Position numbers and translations under genes: made by a program
In this document: positions 8,165 to 14,228 of the stretch, in pieces
Layout of the letters: every line of letters begins with the position of its first letter
Numbering within the stretch: the first letter of the stretch is position 1
The notes under the pieces: model-generated
Seen by the model: the letters and a program-made list of their open reading frames with translations, nothing else
The model's database searches: none
Told to the model about the DNA's origin: nothing
Assembly (NCBI GenBank): GCA_039714535.1
Contig: JBDLJC010000069.1
Coordinates: forward strand, 1-14,237
DNA: 14,237 nt
Reading direction: 5' to 3'
DNA from: JAGXFP01 sp039714535
GTDB taxonomy: Bacteria > Desulfobacterota > Desulfobulbia > Desulfobulbales > JAGXFP01

Positions 8165-8626
8165 CTATTTTGTATTAAAGCGGTCAAATTCTTTGCTTAA
8201 TCTTTCAGCGAGACCTTTTTGCTCTTTCAGCCTTAATAATTCAATCGCACATTCTGCGGTACTTAAGCCAGCGACGATTTGATTGCGCCGTAATTTATAA
8301 CGCGATGGTTCCTTAATGGCTAAACTCACCCGACTTGCCCTCTGCAGGTATGGGCTTCGATTGAACATCTTTCTGGCCTCTTGCCAGGTCGCGTCCAGGA
8401 GCAAAAACTTGTTGAAGTCCTGGCATGATTCTGCGGGACTATTGCCTCCATCAGGGTAGAGCAGGGCAATCTCATCGCAATCAACTAGTTTGATGATCTC
8501 TGCGGATGGCTCAGTCCTCTGCCAAACGACTATTTCCACGGTGGCGCCCAGGCATTCTTGAACAATTCTGCCGGTGTTAGTTGCCTTATTCAGTTCTCGT
8601 TCATGGGTCAGCAGATATATTTTCAT
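8165..8626 (-). CDS. DTW-domain tRNA-uridine aminocarboxypropyltransferase
   Basis: A 153-residue member of the DTW family (E. coli TapT/YfiP, TuaA and relatives), which transfers the 3-amino-3-carboxypropyl group of SAM to a tRNA uridine to make acp3U. Seen in the sequence: the opening LLTHERELNKATNTGR (family: H-x-x-E...NTG), YPDGGNSPAES (57-67), the signature DATW (78-81) in LLLDATWQEARKMFNRSPYL, and LSTAECAIELL (121-131). The N-terminal Cys cluster present in many homologues is absent and the protein is shorter than the ~230-residue E. coli enzyme, so it is a compact variant. It is probably first in a - strand unit with the MtfA-like gene, 6 bp downstream. No Shine-Dalgarno is evident before ATG 8626. 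Confidence 0.85.
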   Translation of the reverse strand: MKIYLLTHERELNKATNTGRIVQECLGATVEIVVWQRTEPSAEIIKLVDCDEIALLYPDGGNSPAESCQDFNKFLLLDATWQEARKMFNRSPYLQRASRVSLAIKEPSRYKLRRNQIVAGLSTAECAIELLRLKEQKGLAERLSKEFDRFNTK

Positions 8627-8680
8627 TATGGATCTGTTTCTGAATTTAATAAGATACGGGGCCGCTCAATCCGCGCCCTT

Positions 8681-9215
8681 TTATTGCAGTGGGTATTTTT
8701 CCTGAAATAGTTGAAAGGCAATTGGCTCGGTGTTCCGGTAGCCTATTCTCTTTCTTCTCGCTTCATCCAGGAGATGGTATCTGACGGTAACTTCCAGGGT
8801 CGTCTCTCTTGCCCTGTGGGACCTGTCCCAGCTAAAACTATAGGTCCGCGGTTTGTCTTTGGCCAGCCCCTGTATTTGTTAAGGAGAGTGTTACTGTCCT
8901 GCCGCCAGTGGTCTGCCGGTCGACATCGGCCTCAATTTTGAGGGCATCCCGGACCATTTCCTGGTCATGCCCTCCCCGCCAGAGATGCATGCTCCCCAGC
9001 CACTCTTGGTAAATATCCGGATGGCAGACACCACACTCACTGGCCAGAGGGGTTTCCAGCCCGGCAGGTACGATCATCTCCATAGGCAGGGCGAATTCAT
9101 CACCGACTACGAAAATATTTATGGGTCGCACCATCCGCCAGGCAAAAAAAACCGTTACAAGCCCGACCACGAGCAGAAGCACTTTGTTTCGCGCTGAAGG
9201 TCCCATTGGAACCAT
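8681..9215 (-). pseudogene. Decayed membrane-anchored multiheme cytochrome c (internal deletions, frame change)
   Basis: The 5' part (9215 to 8838) reads a membrane anchor (KVLLLVVGLVTVFFAW), one heme motif CGVCH in SECGVCHPDIYQEWLGSMH, then LWRGGHDQEMVRDAL and TVTLSLTNTGAG before a stop. A second frame (from about 8870 down to the stop at 8681) continues with LAKDKPRTYSFSWDR, LEVTVRYHLLDEARRKRIG and YRNTEPIAFQLFQEKYPL, clearly coding-like and matching the C-terminal part of the same family. Intact relatives, as I recall them, have several more CXXCH motifs between the first heme and the HLWRGGHD segment, and about 50 residues between NTGAGH and the RTYSF segment. Both are missing, and the second loss changes frame. 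The gene is therefore a remnant rather than a functional cytochrome. No Shine-Dalgarno precedes ATG 9215 or ATG 9206. Confidence 0.7.
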
Positions 9216-9301
9216 TTAAACTCGCATTACCCGAATGGTCAAGAAAGTCAGAGGATGAGTGGTTAAGCGCTGGTTGCGAATGCCCCTGAGCCGCGGCGCT
9301 A

Positions 9302-9577
9302 TTATGATTGGATCAGGGCCAATAACTGGTCAAAGGTATCGATAAAGTAATGGGGGGTGGTCTGACCCGGGCTGTTGGGGTTTTCAGTGTTTACCCCATA
9401 GTGCAAGCCCTGTTCGGTCAGGGCCTTGTACTTTTTCATTTTACCGGGATGTTTGGCGCTTGGCCGCTCTTTCTCCGCAAGCAACCCCAGGCCCACCAGG
9501 ATCTTGTTGGCCTTGACGGCTGAGATCGCAACGTCTTTTGATTTCAGCAGGTTGGTTATTGAATCGGTATTTGCCAC
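9302..9577 (-). CDS. Small winged-helix-like protein of unknown function
   Basis: A 91-residue soluble protein. The pattern SITNLLKSKDVAISAVKANKILVGLGLL looks like helix-turn-helix packing. It is followed by HPGKMKKYKALTEQGLHYGVN, a wing-like segment seen in small proteins and in C-terminal domains of some phage antirepressor-like proteins. It ends with TTPHYFIDTFDQLLALI. I infer a winged-helix DNA- or protein-binding fold; no partner or target is evident. Start is GTG 9577, with GAGGAGCGAGG upstream supplying a Shine-Dalgarno. It stands between the cytochrome remnant and the Kazal-like gene on the same strand. Confidence 0.6.
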   Translation of the reverse strand: MANTDSITNLLKSKDVAISAVKANKILVGLGLLAEKERPSAKHPGKMKKYKALTEQGLHYGVNTENPNSPGQTTPHYFIDTFDQLLALIQS

Positions 9578-9632
9578 AAAAGCCTCGCTCCTCGTTCTCG
9601 GGGGGAAATAATCGGTTCCGGCCAGCCACTAA

Positions 9633-9926
9633 CTAGCGTTCTGGACAACGGCCCGGCCGGTAGCTGATAACATTTTTATCACTACAGGCCGAGCAGCCAT
9701 TGCTGTAAGTTTTATTTTCGGTGGTCGGGCACGGCGTAGTTACACACCTGATCCCTGTATCCCTGGTTGCACAGACAGGGTTGTAATCGTGGGTGCAGAT
9801 CTGGGGGCGCGGTTCAAGGCAGGCCACCGATTCATGGCCGGCAGCAGTTGCTTCTACGGCAATTGTGCCGCTACAGCTTGATGTTGTCAGCGCCAGCAAC
9901 AGGAGCGGGAATAATTTACAATTCAT
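9633..9926 (-). CDS. Exported Kazal-like cysteine-rich protein, possible lipoprotein
   Basis: A 97-residue exported protein. Residues 1-18 form a signal peptide (MNCKLFPLLLLALTTSSC). C18 could be a lipidated cysteine, but TSSC is a poor lipobox, so secretion by signal peptidase I is possible. The mature part has eight cysteines in a pattern like Kazal-type protease-inhibitor domains: PQICTHDYNPVCATR, RCVTTPCPTTENKTYSNGC, SACSDKNV and a final PGRC. NPVC followed by KTYSNGCSAC matches the usual Kazal C-terminal half. Such bacterial proteins may inhibit extracellular serine proteases; this role is inferred from the fold only. ATG 9926 is preferred; an in-frame TTG at 9935 is an alternative start. 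Confidence 0.72.
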   Translation of the reverse strand: MNCKLFPLLLLALTTSSCSGTIAVEATAAGHESVACLEPRPQICTHDYNPVCATRDTGIRCVTTPCPTTENKTYSNGCSACSDKNVISYRPGRCPER

Positions 9927-9939
9927 AACAACCAACTTA

Positions 9940-10640
9940 AGCCCATTTTCCCCATAGTTTCAAGAAGTCTTCCTGGTTCCTTCCTACTTTTTTGCTGACT
10001 AGGGGTAAGGGTTCTGCTGTCCGTTCCTTTTGTTATTAGTGGCCGAACCATAGATTATGAGCATGGTCCGCAGACACTTGTTGGCAACATCATCAAGCCA
10101 GTGGCCCGGATAAACTGCCCGGCTTTGGCCATGAAAAAACCTGCGGCCAGTAAGATGGGCAAGTGAGAGAGTTGTATTATCCATTGAGAGTGAAACCTTT
10201 GGCCATGGGAGATTGTCTGTTTGTTGCTCGCCAGGCCGCCTGATACTGGAAACTGAAAGTGAAGAGGGGCAAGCAGCCATCCATTATAAAGCTGAGTTGA
10301 GCCGCTCGTCGGCTCTCAAACGAAACTTATGCCCTTGCGGTATAAATGATATTTTATAATGCCTTAATTGTAGCATACAGCAGAAATGTTCACGCCAATT
10401 TCTCAGGCCTTAAGTAATTTCAGCTCTCCATATTAACTATTTTCTTCCCTATTCAGTAATAGTTGTTATTGTTTCTTTCTGGTTTCACCGGAAAAAATTA
10501 TGGGTGCATCTCAGAATAGCTTAATTTATATCGGTGATGGGTCCGGGCGGCAGTGGTCACAAGAAAGGCTTACTTCCCCCACCCCTGCACCATGTGCTGT
10601 CTCATTAATGATCTGTGGGGACGTCTTTTTCCCCAACTCC
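9940..10640. other. Stretch without a convincing gene
   Basis: About 700 bp between the Kazal-like gene and the outer-membrane fusion gene. No frame shows a recognisable family. It holds a small hairpin, GAGCCG/CGGCTC (10299-10315, 5-nt loop, no T-tract), and an AT-rich segment near 10340-10480 with TATAAT at 10355-10360 but no -35 at the normal distance. Promoter elements for the gene at 10652 are presumably here but cannot be fixed. Confidence 0.5.
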
Positions 10641-10651
10641 GGTTGCATCGT

Positions 10652-11986
10652 ATGAAGTTTTTCACTCTCATTATCCTCGCCATTCTTGGCGCCTCTTCTC
10701 TGGCTTCGCCGCTCTTGGCCCAAGAGCCCCTGGCTGAGGCAACAAAGCCGGTTTTGCCGGCCAGTCACCCGGAAGAGAAATGGGGGATCGGTTTCGGGGT
10801 CAGAGTTGCCTCAAATCCCTATGTGGCCGGAGATTCTGTCCTTGAAGATGTGTTTCCCCTGCTTTATTACGATAGCCGTTATCTATATCTCGACGGACTG
10901 GAGGCAGGTTTCAAACTCCGCACGGCAAAAGACTGGCGCTTAAACCTCCTGGCCCGCTGGCGTTTTATCGATGTGCCCGAGGCCTATAATAGCCAGATCG
11001 ATAGCGATGTTCTGGACTGGGGTTTCAGATTTCATTACCAACCGGACCAGACCCCCATCTATATTGAGGTTGATCTTCTGGCCGACGAGAGCCAACGTCT
11101 TTCATCTACCCTGAAATCAGGGCTGGAAATGGTAAGCGGCAGACTGGAGTGGGATCCCTATGTGGCCCTGCGGCTGAAAGATTCACGTTTTAACGATTAC
11201 TATTATGGTCTGGCCACGGATAGTGTCGGCTCGGGCACGGATATATCTCTGGGTATTGAAGGCCGCTACTATCTGGGTAATGACCTCTACCTCCAGGGTT
11301 CCCTGGCGTTGACCTGGCTTGATGAGGCAGCCCGCATTTCTGTTTTTGTCGATGATGGGATCCAGCAGAATATCATCTTTGGTTTAGTCTACCGAAATGA
11401 CCGGCGCCAGCGGCTTAAATCCTCGATTGACGCAAAGCCCTACCTGCGGCTGGTCCATGGCTGGGCGACGCCATCCGACACAAAAGATATTATCACTTTT
11501 AACAATAGGGATGATGACAAGGATAATAAGCTGCTCTCGTTATTCTATGGTCACCCTCTCTCCGATGAGTTGTTCGGCTTGGCCCTGAAGACATATCTGA
11601 CCCCCGGTTTTGTCTGGCATTGGCAGTCTGATGTCCAGGACTCCGGTCAGGAATTTGTCCTGGCCATCAAGAACTATTACACCTTTGACTGGCCCAGTGA
11701 GTGGCGGGTCGGGTTGGGCACTGGGTTCTCATATGCAGCCAAAGTCTCCTACATCGAAGAGGTCGAAATGGCCCAAAAAGGTTATGAAAATATAAAATGG
11801 CTCCTCTACTTGGATTTTTCCCTGGAGATGAACCTGGGAAAACTTTTCCATCTTGGCGCCATGGACGATATCTGGCTTGGTTACTCCCTCCACCATCGCT
11901 CCGGCATCTTTGGCGCCTCATCCATGTTCGGTCGCATCAAAGGCGGCAGCAATTACAATACGATCTCCCTGCAGTATCATTTCTGA
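10652..11986 (+). CDS. MipA/OmpV-like barrel fused to a second outer-membrane barrel-like domain
   Basis: A 444-residue outer-membrane protein. Signal peptide: MKFFTLIILAILGASSLASPLLA, cleaved before QEP. Residues ~42-248 resemble the MipA/OmpV family: alternating strands, LKDSRFNDYYYGL around 178-186, and a closing strand IIFGLVYRN. MipA proteins usually end there at ~250-280 residues. Here ~195 more residues follow, beginning PYLRLVHGWATPSDT and including long amphipathic strands and YSLHHRSGIFG (H414, H415, S417) near the end, closing with a C-terminal Phe (TISLQYHF) as expected for BAM-dependent insertion. The second half recalls small outer-membrane barrels with a conserved H-H-R-S-G motif, perhaps PagL-like, but this is uncertain. 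The frame is open back to GTG 10553; ATG 10652 is chosen because it directly gives a signal peptide. No strong Shine-Dalgarno is seen. Confidence 0.72.
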   Translation: MKFFTLIILAILGASSLASPLLAQEPLAEATKPVLPASHPEEKWGIGFGVRVASNPYVAGDSVLEDVFPLLYYDSRYLYLDGLEAGFKLRTAKDWRLNLLARWRFIDVPEAYNSQIDSDVLDWGFRFHYQPDQTPIYIEVDLLADESQRLSSTLKSGLEMVSGRLEWDPYVALRLKDSRFNDYYYGLATDSVGSGTDISLGIEGRYYLGNDLYLQGSLALTWLDEAARISVFVDDGIQQNIIFGLVYRNDRRQRLKSSIDAKPYLRLVHGWATPSDTKDIITFNNRDDDKDNKLLSLFYGHPLSDELFGLALKTYLTPGFVWHWQSDVQDSGQEFVLAIKNYYTFDWPSEWRVGLGTGFSYAAKVSYIEEVEMAQKGYENIKWLLYLDFSLEMNLGKLFHLGAMDDIWLGYSLHHRSGIFGASSMFGRIKGGSNYNTISLQYHF

Positions 11987-12016
11987 TAAATTCTTGTCTG
12001 TACTCGCCCCCCCTTC

Positions 12017-13009
12017 CTACAGGAGATCGAGGGGGCTCTGCAGATTATTAATGTCCCTCTGCATCACATGGGTGTAGATTTCGGTGGTCTTGACATCGGC
12101 ATGACCGAGTAGTTTCTGCAAAGTCCGGATGTTGACGCCATTTTCGAGCATGTGGGTAGCGAAAGAATGGCGCAGGGTGTGGACCGTCGTTCTTTTGTTT
12201 ATCCCAGCGTTTCGAGCTGCCCGCTTGACCGCCTTCTGCAGTCCGGACTCAAGAACATGATGCCGCATCTCCTTGCCGGATCTAGGATCGATGGAGCGGT
12301 TTTTTGCCGGAAACACATATTGCCAACCGATCTCAGTTGCAGCCGACCGATATTTTCTGGCAAGGGCCTCCGGCAAATAGACTTCCCCGAAACCTTCATC
12401 CTTGTCCCGCTGATGAATCTCAATCGCTCGTTCGACCTGGCCCTGAAGTGCTTTCGAGATATTTACCGGCAACAGGGTAGTCCGGTCTTTCCCCCCTTTC
12501 CCGTTCCGGACGTAGATGGTCCTGTTACCGAAATCAACGTCCTGAATGCGCAGCCTGATACATTCCAGTAGCCGAAATCCCGTACCGTAGATCAATTTTG
12601 CCATCAAAGCGTGAATGGCGCTCATCTGCTTAAGCAGGCGACTGACCTCCTCCTTGGTCAGAACTGTCGGTGGTCTTGGTGTTCTTTTGGACCGGACCGG
12701 CGAAATTCCATCGCCGAGTTCCTGATCCAGCACCTCCCGGTAAAGAAAAACTAAGGCGTTCAGGGCCTGACGCTGGGTAGATGCTGCAACCTTACCGTCT
12801 GTAGCCAAGTGTGACAGGAACCGCTCAACGTCTTTGGAGCCAAGATCTTTGGGGTGAACCTTTTTATCGAAGAAGCAAATGTATCGCAGAATCCAGTGGC
12901 AATAGCTCTGTTCTGTGCGATAGGCATAATGATAATACCTGAGAGTCTCCCGCACCTGGTCCATGATTTTCAATTTGGGATCTGGTTGAAACTTTCTCTT
13001 GTTTTCCAT
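12017..13009 (-). CDS. intI: Integron integrase (tyrosine recombinase)
   Basis: A 330-residue site-specific recombinase that inserts and excises gene cassettes by attI x attC recombination on folded single-stranded attC. The N-terminal SAM-like core-binding domain covers ~10-110 (YRTEQSYCHWILRYI; RQALNALVFLYREVL). The catalytic residues fall at the same numbers as I recall for IntI1: R146 (GTGFR), K171, H277 and R280 (HTLRH), H303 (LLGH) and Y312 (IYTHV). The IntI-specific insertion that separates integron integrases from XerC/D is present as YLPEALARKY...WQYVFPA (211-235), followed by DPRSGKEMRHH. It ends SPLDLL, as IntI1 ends SPLDAL. No Shine-Dalgarno precedes ATG 13009, and the promoter predicts a transcript starting only a few bases upstream. 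The gene appears intact and is likely active. Confidence 0.95.
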   Translation of the reverse strand: MENKRKFQPDPKLKIMDQVRETLRYYHYAYRTEQSYCHWILRYICFFDKKVHPKDLGSKDVERFLSHLATDGKVAASTQRQALNALVFLYREVLDQELGDGISPVRSKRTPRPPTVLTKEEVSRLLKQMSAIHALMAKLIYGTGFRLLECIRLRIQDVDFGNRTIYVRNGKGGKDRTTLLPVNISKALQGQVERAIEIHQRDKDEGFGEVYLPEALARKYRSAATEIGWQYVFPAKNRSIDPRSGKEMRHHVLESGLQKAVKRAARNAGINKRTTVHTLRHSFATHMLENGVNIRTLQKLLGHADVKTTEIYTHVMQRDINNLQSPLDLL

Positions 13010-13019
13010 GTTAACTGTG

Positions 13020-13048
13020 ATAATATCCTAATAAGTGGATTCATTCAA
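13020..13048 (-). promoter_or_regulatory. Integrase promoter (Pint)
   Basis: On the - strand, TTGAAT (13043-13048) and TATTAT (13020-13025) are separated by exactly 17 bp. Transcription would start near 13013, about 4 nt before ATG 13009, so the mRNA would be nearly leaderless; this agrees with the absent ribosome binding site. One copy of a 10-bp direct repeat lies in the spacer. Confidence 0.65.
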
Positions 13049-13110
13049 CCGAAAATCCAATAAGTGGACGATATTTTCCAGATCACAGTCTTAATATGCA
13101 GATAGGTGGA
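13030..13110 (+). repeat. Direct repeats AATAAGTGGA in the attI/Pint region
   Basis: Two exact copies of AATAAGTGGA (13030-13039 and 13059-13068) and a third with two mismatches, GATAGGTGGA (13101-13110). The first is inside the Pint spacer, the second just beyond the -35. They could be integrase-binding direct repeats like those described in attI1, or an operator; both are inference. Confidence 0.6.
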
Positions 13111-13165
13111 AAATCTGGATATATATAAAGGTGATATCATGGACTTTGTCCATTTATTAACAATG

Positions 13166-13730
13166 TTATACCTCAAAAAAATATGAGCAAATTTATAGTC
13201 ACATCAATATTTATCTTGGCTGCATGTTCTTCTGCATATGCGGAGGAATTGAGGCTATTTGATATCAAGTCATTTTGCCGAATGCCTGTATCTGTTGCCA
13301 AAAAGAATTTGCCTGTTGCTATCGAAATGTTTGAAATAGAGAAAACCGAAAATCCCAAATATGGCCATGAGGAAGTATGGTCAATTCAAGATGAAAAAGC
13401 ATTAAAGAACCTTGGCTTAACCACGCTCAAGATTGAAATTCACCAAAGCCAAGTCCAAAGTGTTCTGTTCAAAATAGCTAATGAAGAATTATCAGATACT
13501 GAAGCATTTACAAATAACTTGAGGCGATCTGGTTTAGAAGTGGGTGATCTTGAAAAATTAATGTCTGAACATCGCGTAAATAGTGCAGAAGGGTTTCCTA
13601 TACGCATACTCGGAAGCGGTGATTACTATCAATGTTTTGAGTATCATGCTGGTCATTAATAAAAGAATGTATAACAAAAAAATCAAGCGGGACTGCGTGG
13701 CCTGAGGCCTCTTGCCCCTTATTTAAAACG
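13166..13730 (+). mobile_element. Gene cassette 1
   Basis: A 565-bp cassette bounded by G^TTATAC at attI (13165) and G^TTATAC in attC (13730). It contains one ORF (13183-13659), starting 17 bp after the cassette boundary, and its own attC. It is visibly AT-rich compared with the chromosomal genes, consistent with capture from elsewhere. Confidence 0.85.
13183..13659 (+). CDS. Cassette 1 exported protein of unknown function
   Basis: A 158-residue protein that I do not recognise. The N-terminus MSKFIVTSIFILAACSSAYA is an export signal with two readings: LAAC (residues 12-15) fits a lipobox, while AYA before EELRLF fits signal peptidase I. The mature part is mixed alpha/beta with few cysteines (FCRM and YQCFEYH near the two ends could form a disulfide), and no metal or catalytic motif stands out. 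No Shine-Dalgarno precedes ATG 13183: upstream is the attI core and cctcaaaaaaat. Translation is therefore probably weak or depends on read-through transcripts from a promoter in attI or intI. It is the first cassette, so likely the most recently inserted and best expressed of the array. Confidence 0.75.
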   Translation: MSKFIVTSIFILAACSSAYAEELRLFDIKSFCRMPVSVAKKNLPVAIEMFEIEKTENPKYGHEEVWSIQDEKALKNLGLTTLKIEIHQSQVQSVLFKIANEELSDTEAFTNNLRRSGLEVGDLEKLMSEHRVNSAEGFPIRILGSGDYYQCFEYHAGH

Positions 13731-13736
13731 TTATAC
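13669..13736 (+). other. attC: attC recombination site of cassette 1
   Basis: A 68-bp site whose ends are perfectly complementary: R'' GTATAAC (13669-13675) and R' GTTATAC (13730-13736). Inner boxes: TCAAGCGGG (13683-13691) pairs with CCCCTTA (13715-13721) leaving an unpaired base, as expected for the extrahelical bases that give attC its strand choice. The centre is a short inverted repeat, GGCCT-G-AGGCC (13699-13709). Blocks such as ATAACAA, TCAAG.GGGACTG and CCCCTTA resemble the Vibrio cholerae repeat family as I recall it. Confidence 0.88.
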
Positions 13737-13752
13737 GTCAAAAAAGACAAAT

Positions 13753-13758
13753 AAGGAG
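13753..13758 (+). promoter_or_regulatory. Cassette-borne ribosome binding site
   Basis: AAGGAG lies 9 nt before ATG 13768, within the cassette, so cassette 2 carries its own strong translation signal, unlike cassette 1. Confidence 0.7.
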
Positions 13759-13767
13759 ACTTAATTA

Positions 13768-14214
13768 ATGACGACTATTAAATATATTGCCTTGATCTTG
13801 TTGCTGTTAGCGCCAGCATCTATCTATGCGGACCAATCAAACACTGAAAACATATATGGTGACTTAAACCTAGAAAGCATTTATGAGGGTGAGCCGAAAG
13901 CGGGAGAGCGTTTTTTCCAAGAACTAACTTATGACAATTCAGTTGGATCTCTGAGAGATATCAGAAAAGCATTGGAAAAGCCCAAATCAATAGGTTTTGA
14001 AGCACGGATTGGGCTTGATATGAAACATTACATTGTGCTGTTTACTTTGATGAAACAGAACTATGTTATTAGCAAACTTGATTACGATATTGCAAAATAC
14101 AAATTAAAACAAAATGAAATCAATGAATCTATACTGAATCAAAGAAAAGAGAAGTACATCAAAGCAAAACAAGATTTTGAGAACTATTATAATGCCATCA
14201 AATTCGGAGAATAA
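13768..14214 (+). CDS. Cassette 2 exported protein of unknown function
   Basis: A 148-residue protein that I do not recognise. Residues 1-21 form a Sec signal peptide (MTTIKYIALILLLLAPASIYA, then DQSN), so the protein is probably periplasmic or secreted. The mature part is charged and largely helical. The last ~45 residues (DIAKYKLKQNEINESILN onward, with many Lys, Glu and Asn) look like a long amphipathic helix or coiled coil. No cysteines or catalytic motif are visible. The start is fixed by AAGGAG at good spacing. The stop is 14 bp before the next attC, as in a typical compact cassette. No promoter is evident, so expression likely depends on transcription from the attI side. Confidence 0.78.
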   Translation: MTTIKYIALILLLLAPASIYADQSNTENIYGDLNLESIYEGEPKAGERFFQELTYDNSVGSLRDIRKALEKPKSIGFEARIGLDMKHYIVLFTLMKQNYVISKLDYDIAKYKLKQNEINESILNQRKEKYIKAKQDFENYYNAIKFGE

Positions 14215-14228
14215 TTTAACAAAATTAC

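Larger units (their letters stand above)
13010..13171 (+). other. attI: attI recombination site region
   Basis: The crossover site is at the right end: R core GTTATAC (13165-13171, cut between G13165 and T13166). Three bases to its left lies the inverted partner TATTAAC (13155-13161). This inverted pair with a 3-bp spacer is the simple-site layout of attI1. Direct repeats lie further left, and a perfect hairpin ATGGAC-TTT-GTCCAT is at 13139-13153. The core is identical to that of the following attC site. Confidence 0.82.

Noticed and set aside
9999..10280. A 93-codon open frame on the - strand
   Set aside because: No family resemblance, odd composition, no good ribosome binding site; most likely chance in a gene-poor stretch.
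10299..10315. GAGCCG/CGGCTC hairpin as a terminator
   Set aside because: No T-rich run on either side and no gene ends nearby; mentioned only as a structure in the gene-free stretch.
10553..10651. Upstream extension of the MipA-like protein from GTG 10553
   Set aside because: It would put 33 non-hydrophobic residues before an evident signal peptide; ATG 10652 is better.
12006..12036. GCCCCC...GGGGGC inverted repeat at the converging 3' ends of the barrel gene and intI
   Set aside because: 19-nt loop, overlaps the intI coding end and has no T-tract; not enough for a terminator.
13081..13110. CTG...CTG-type sequence as a LexA box for intI
   Set aside because: The half-sites are not inverted, so it is not a palindromic SOS box.
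13146..13172. TTGTCC...TATACC as a cassette promoter (Pc)
   Set aside because: Spacing of 15 bp and a poor -10. Pc may lie here or within intI, but the sequence does not settle it.
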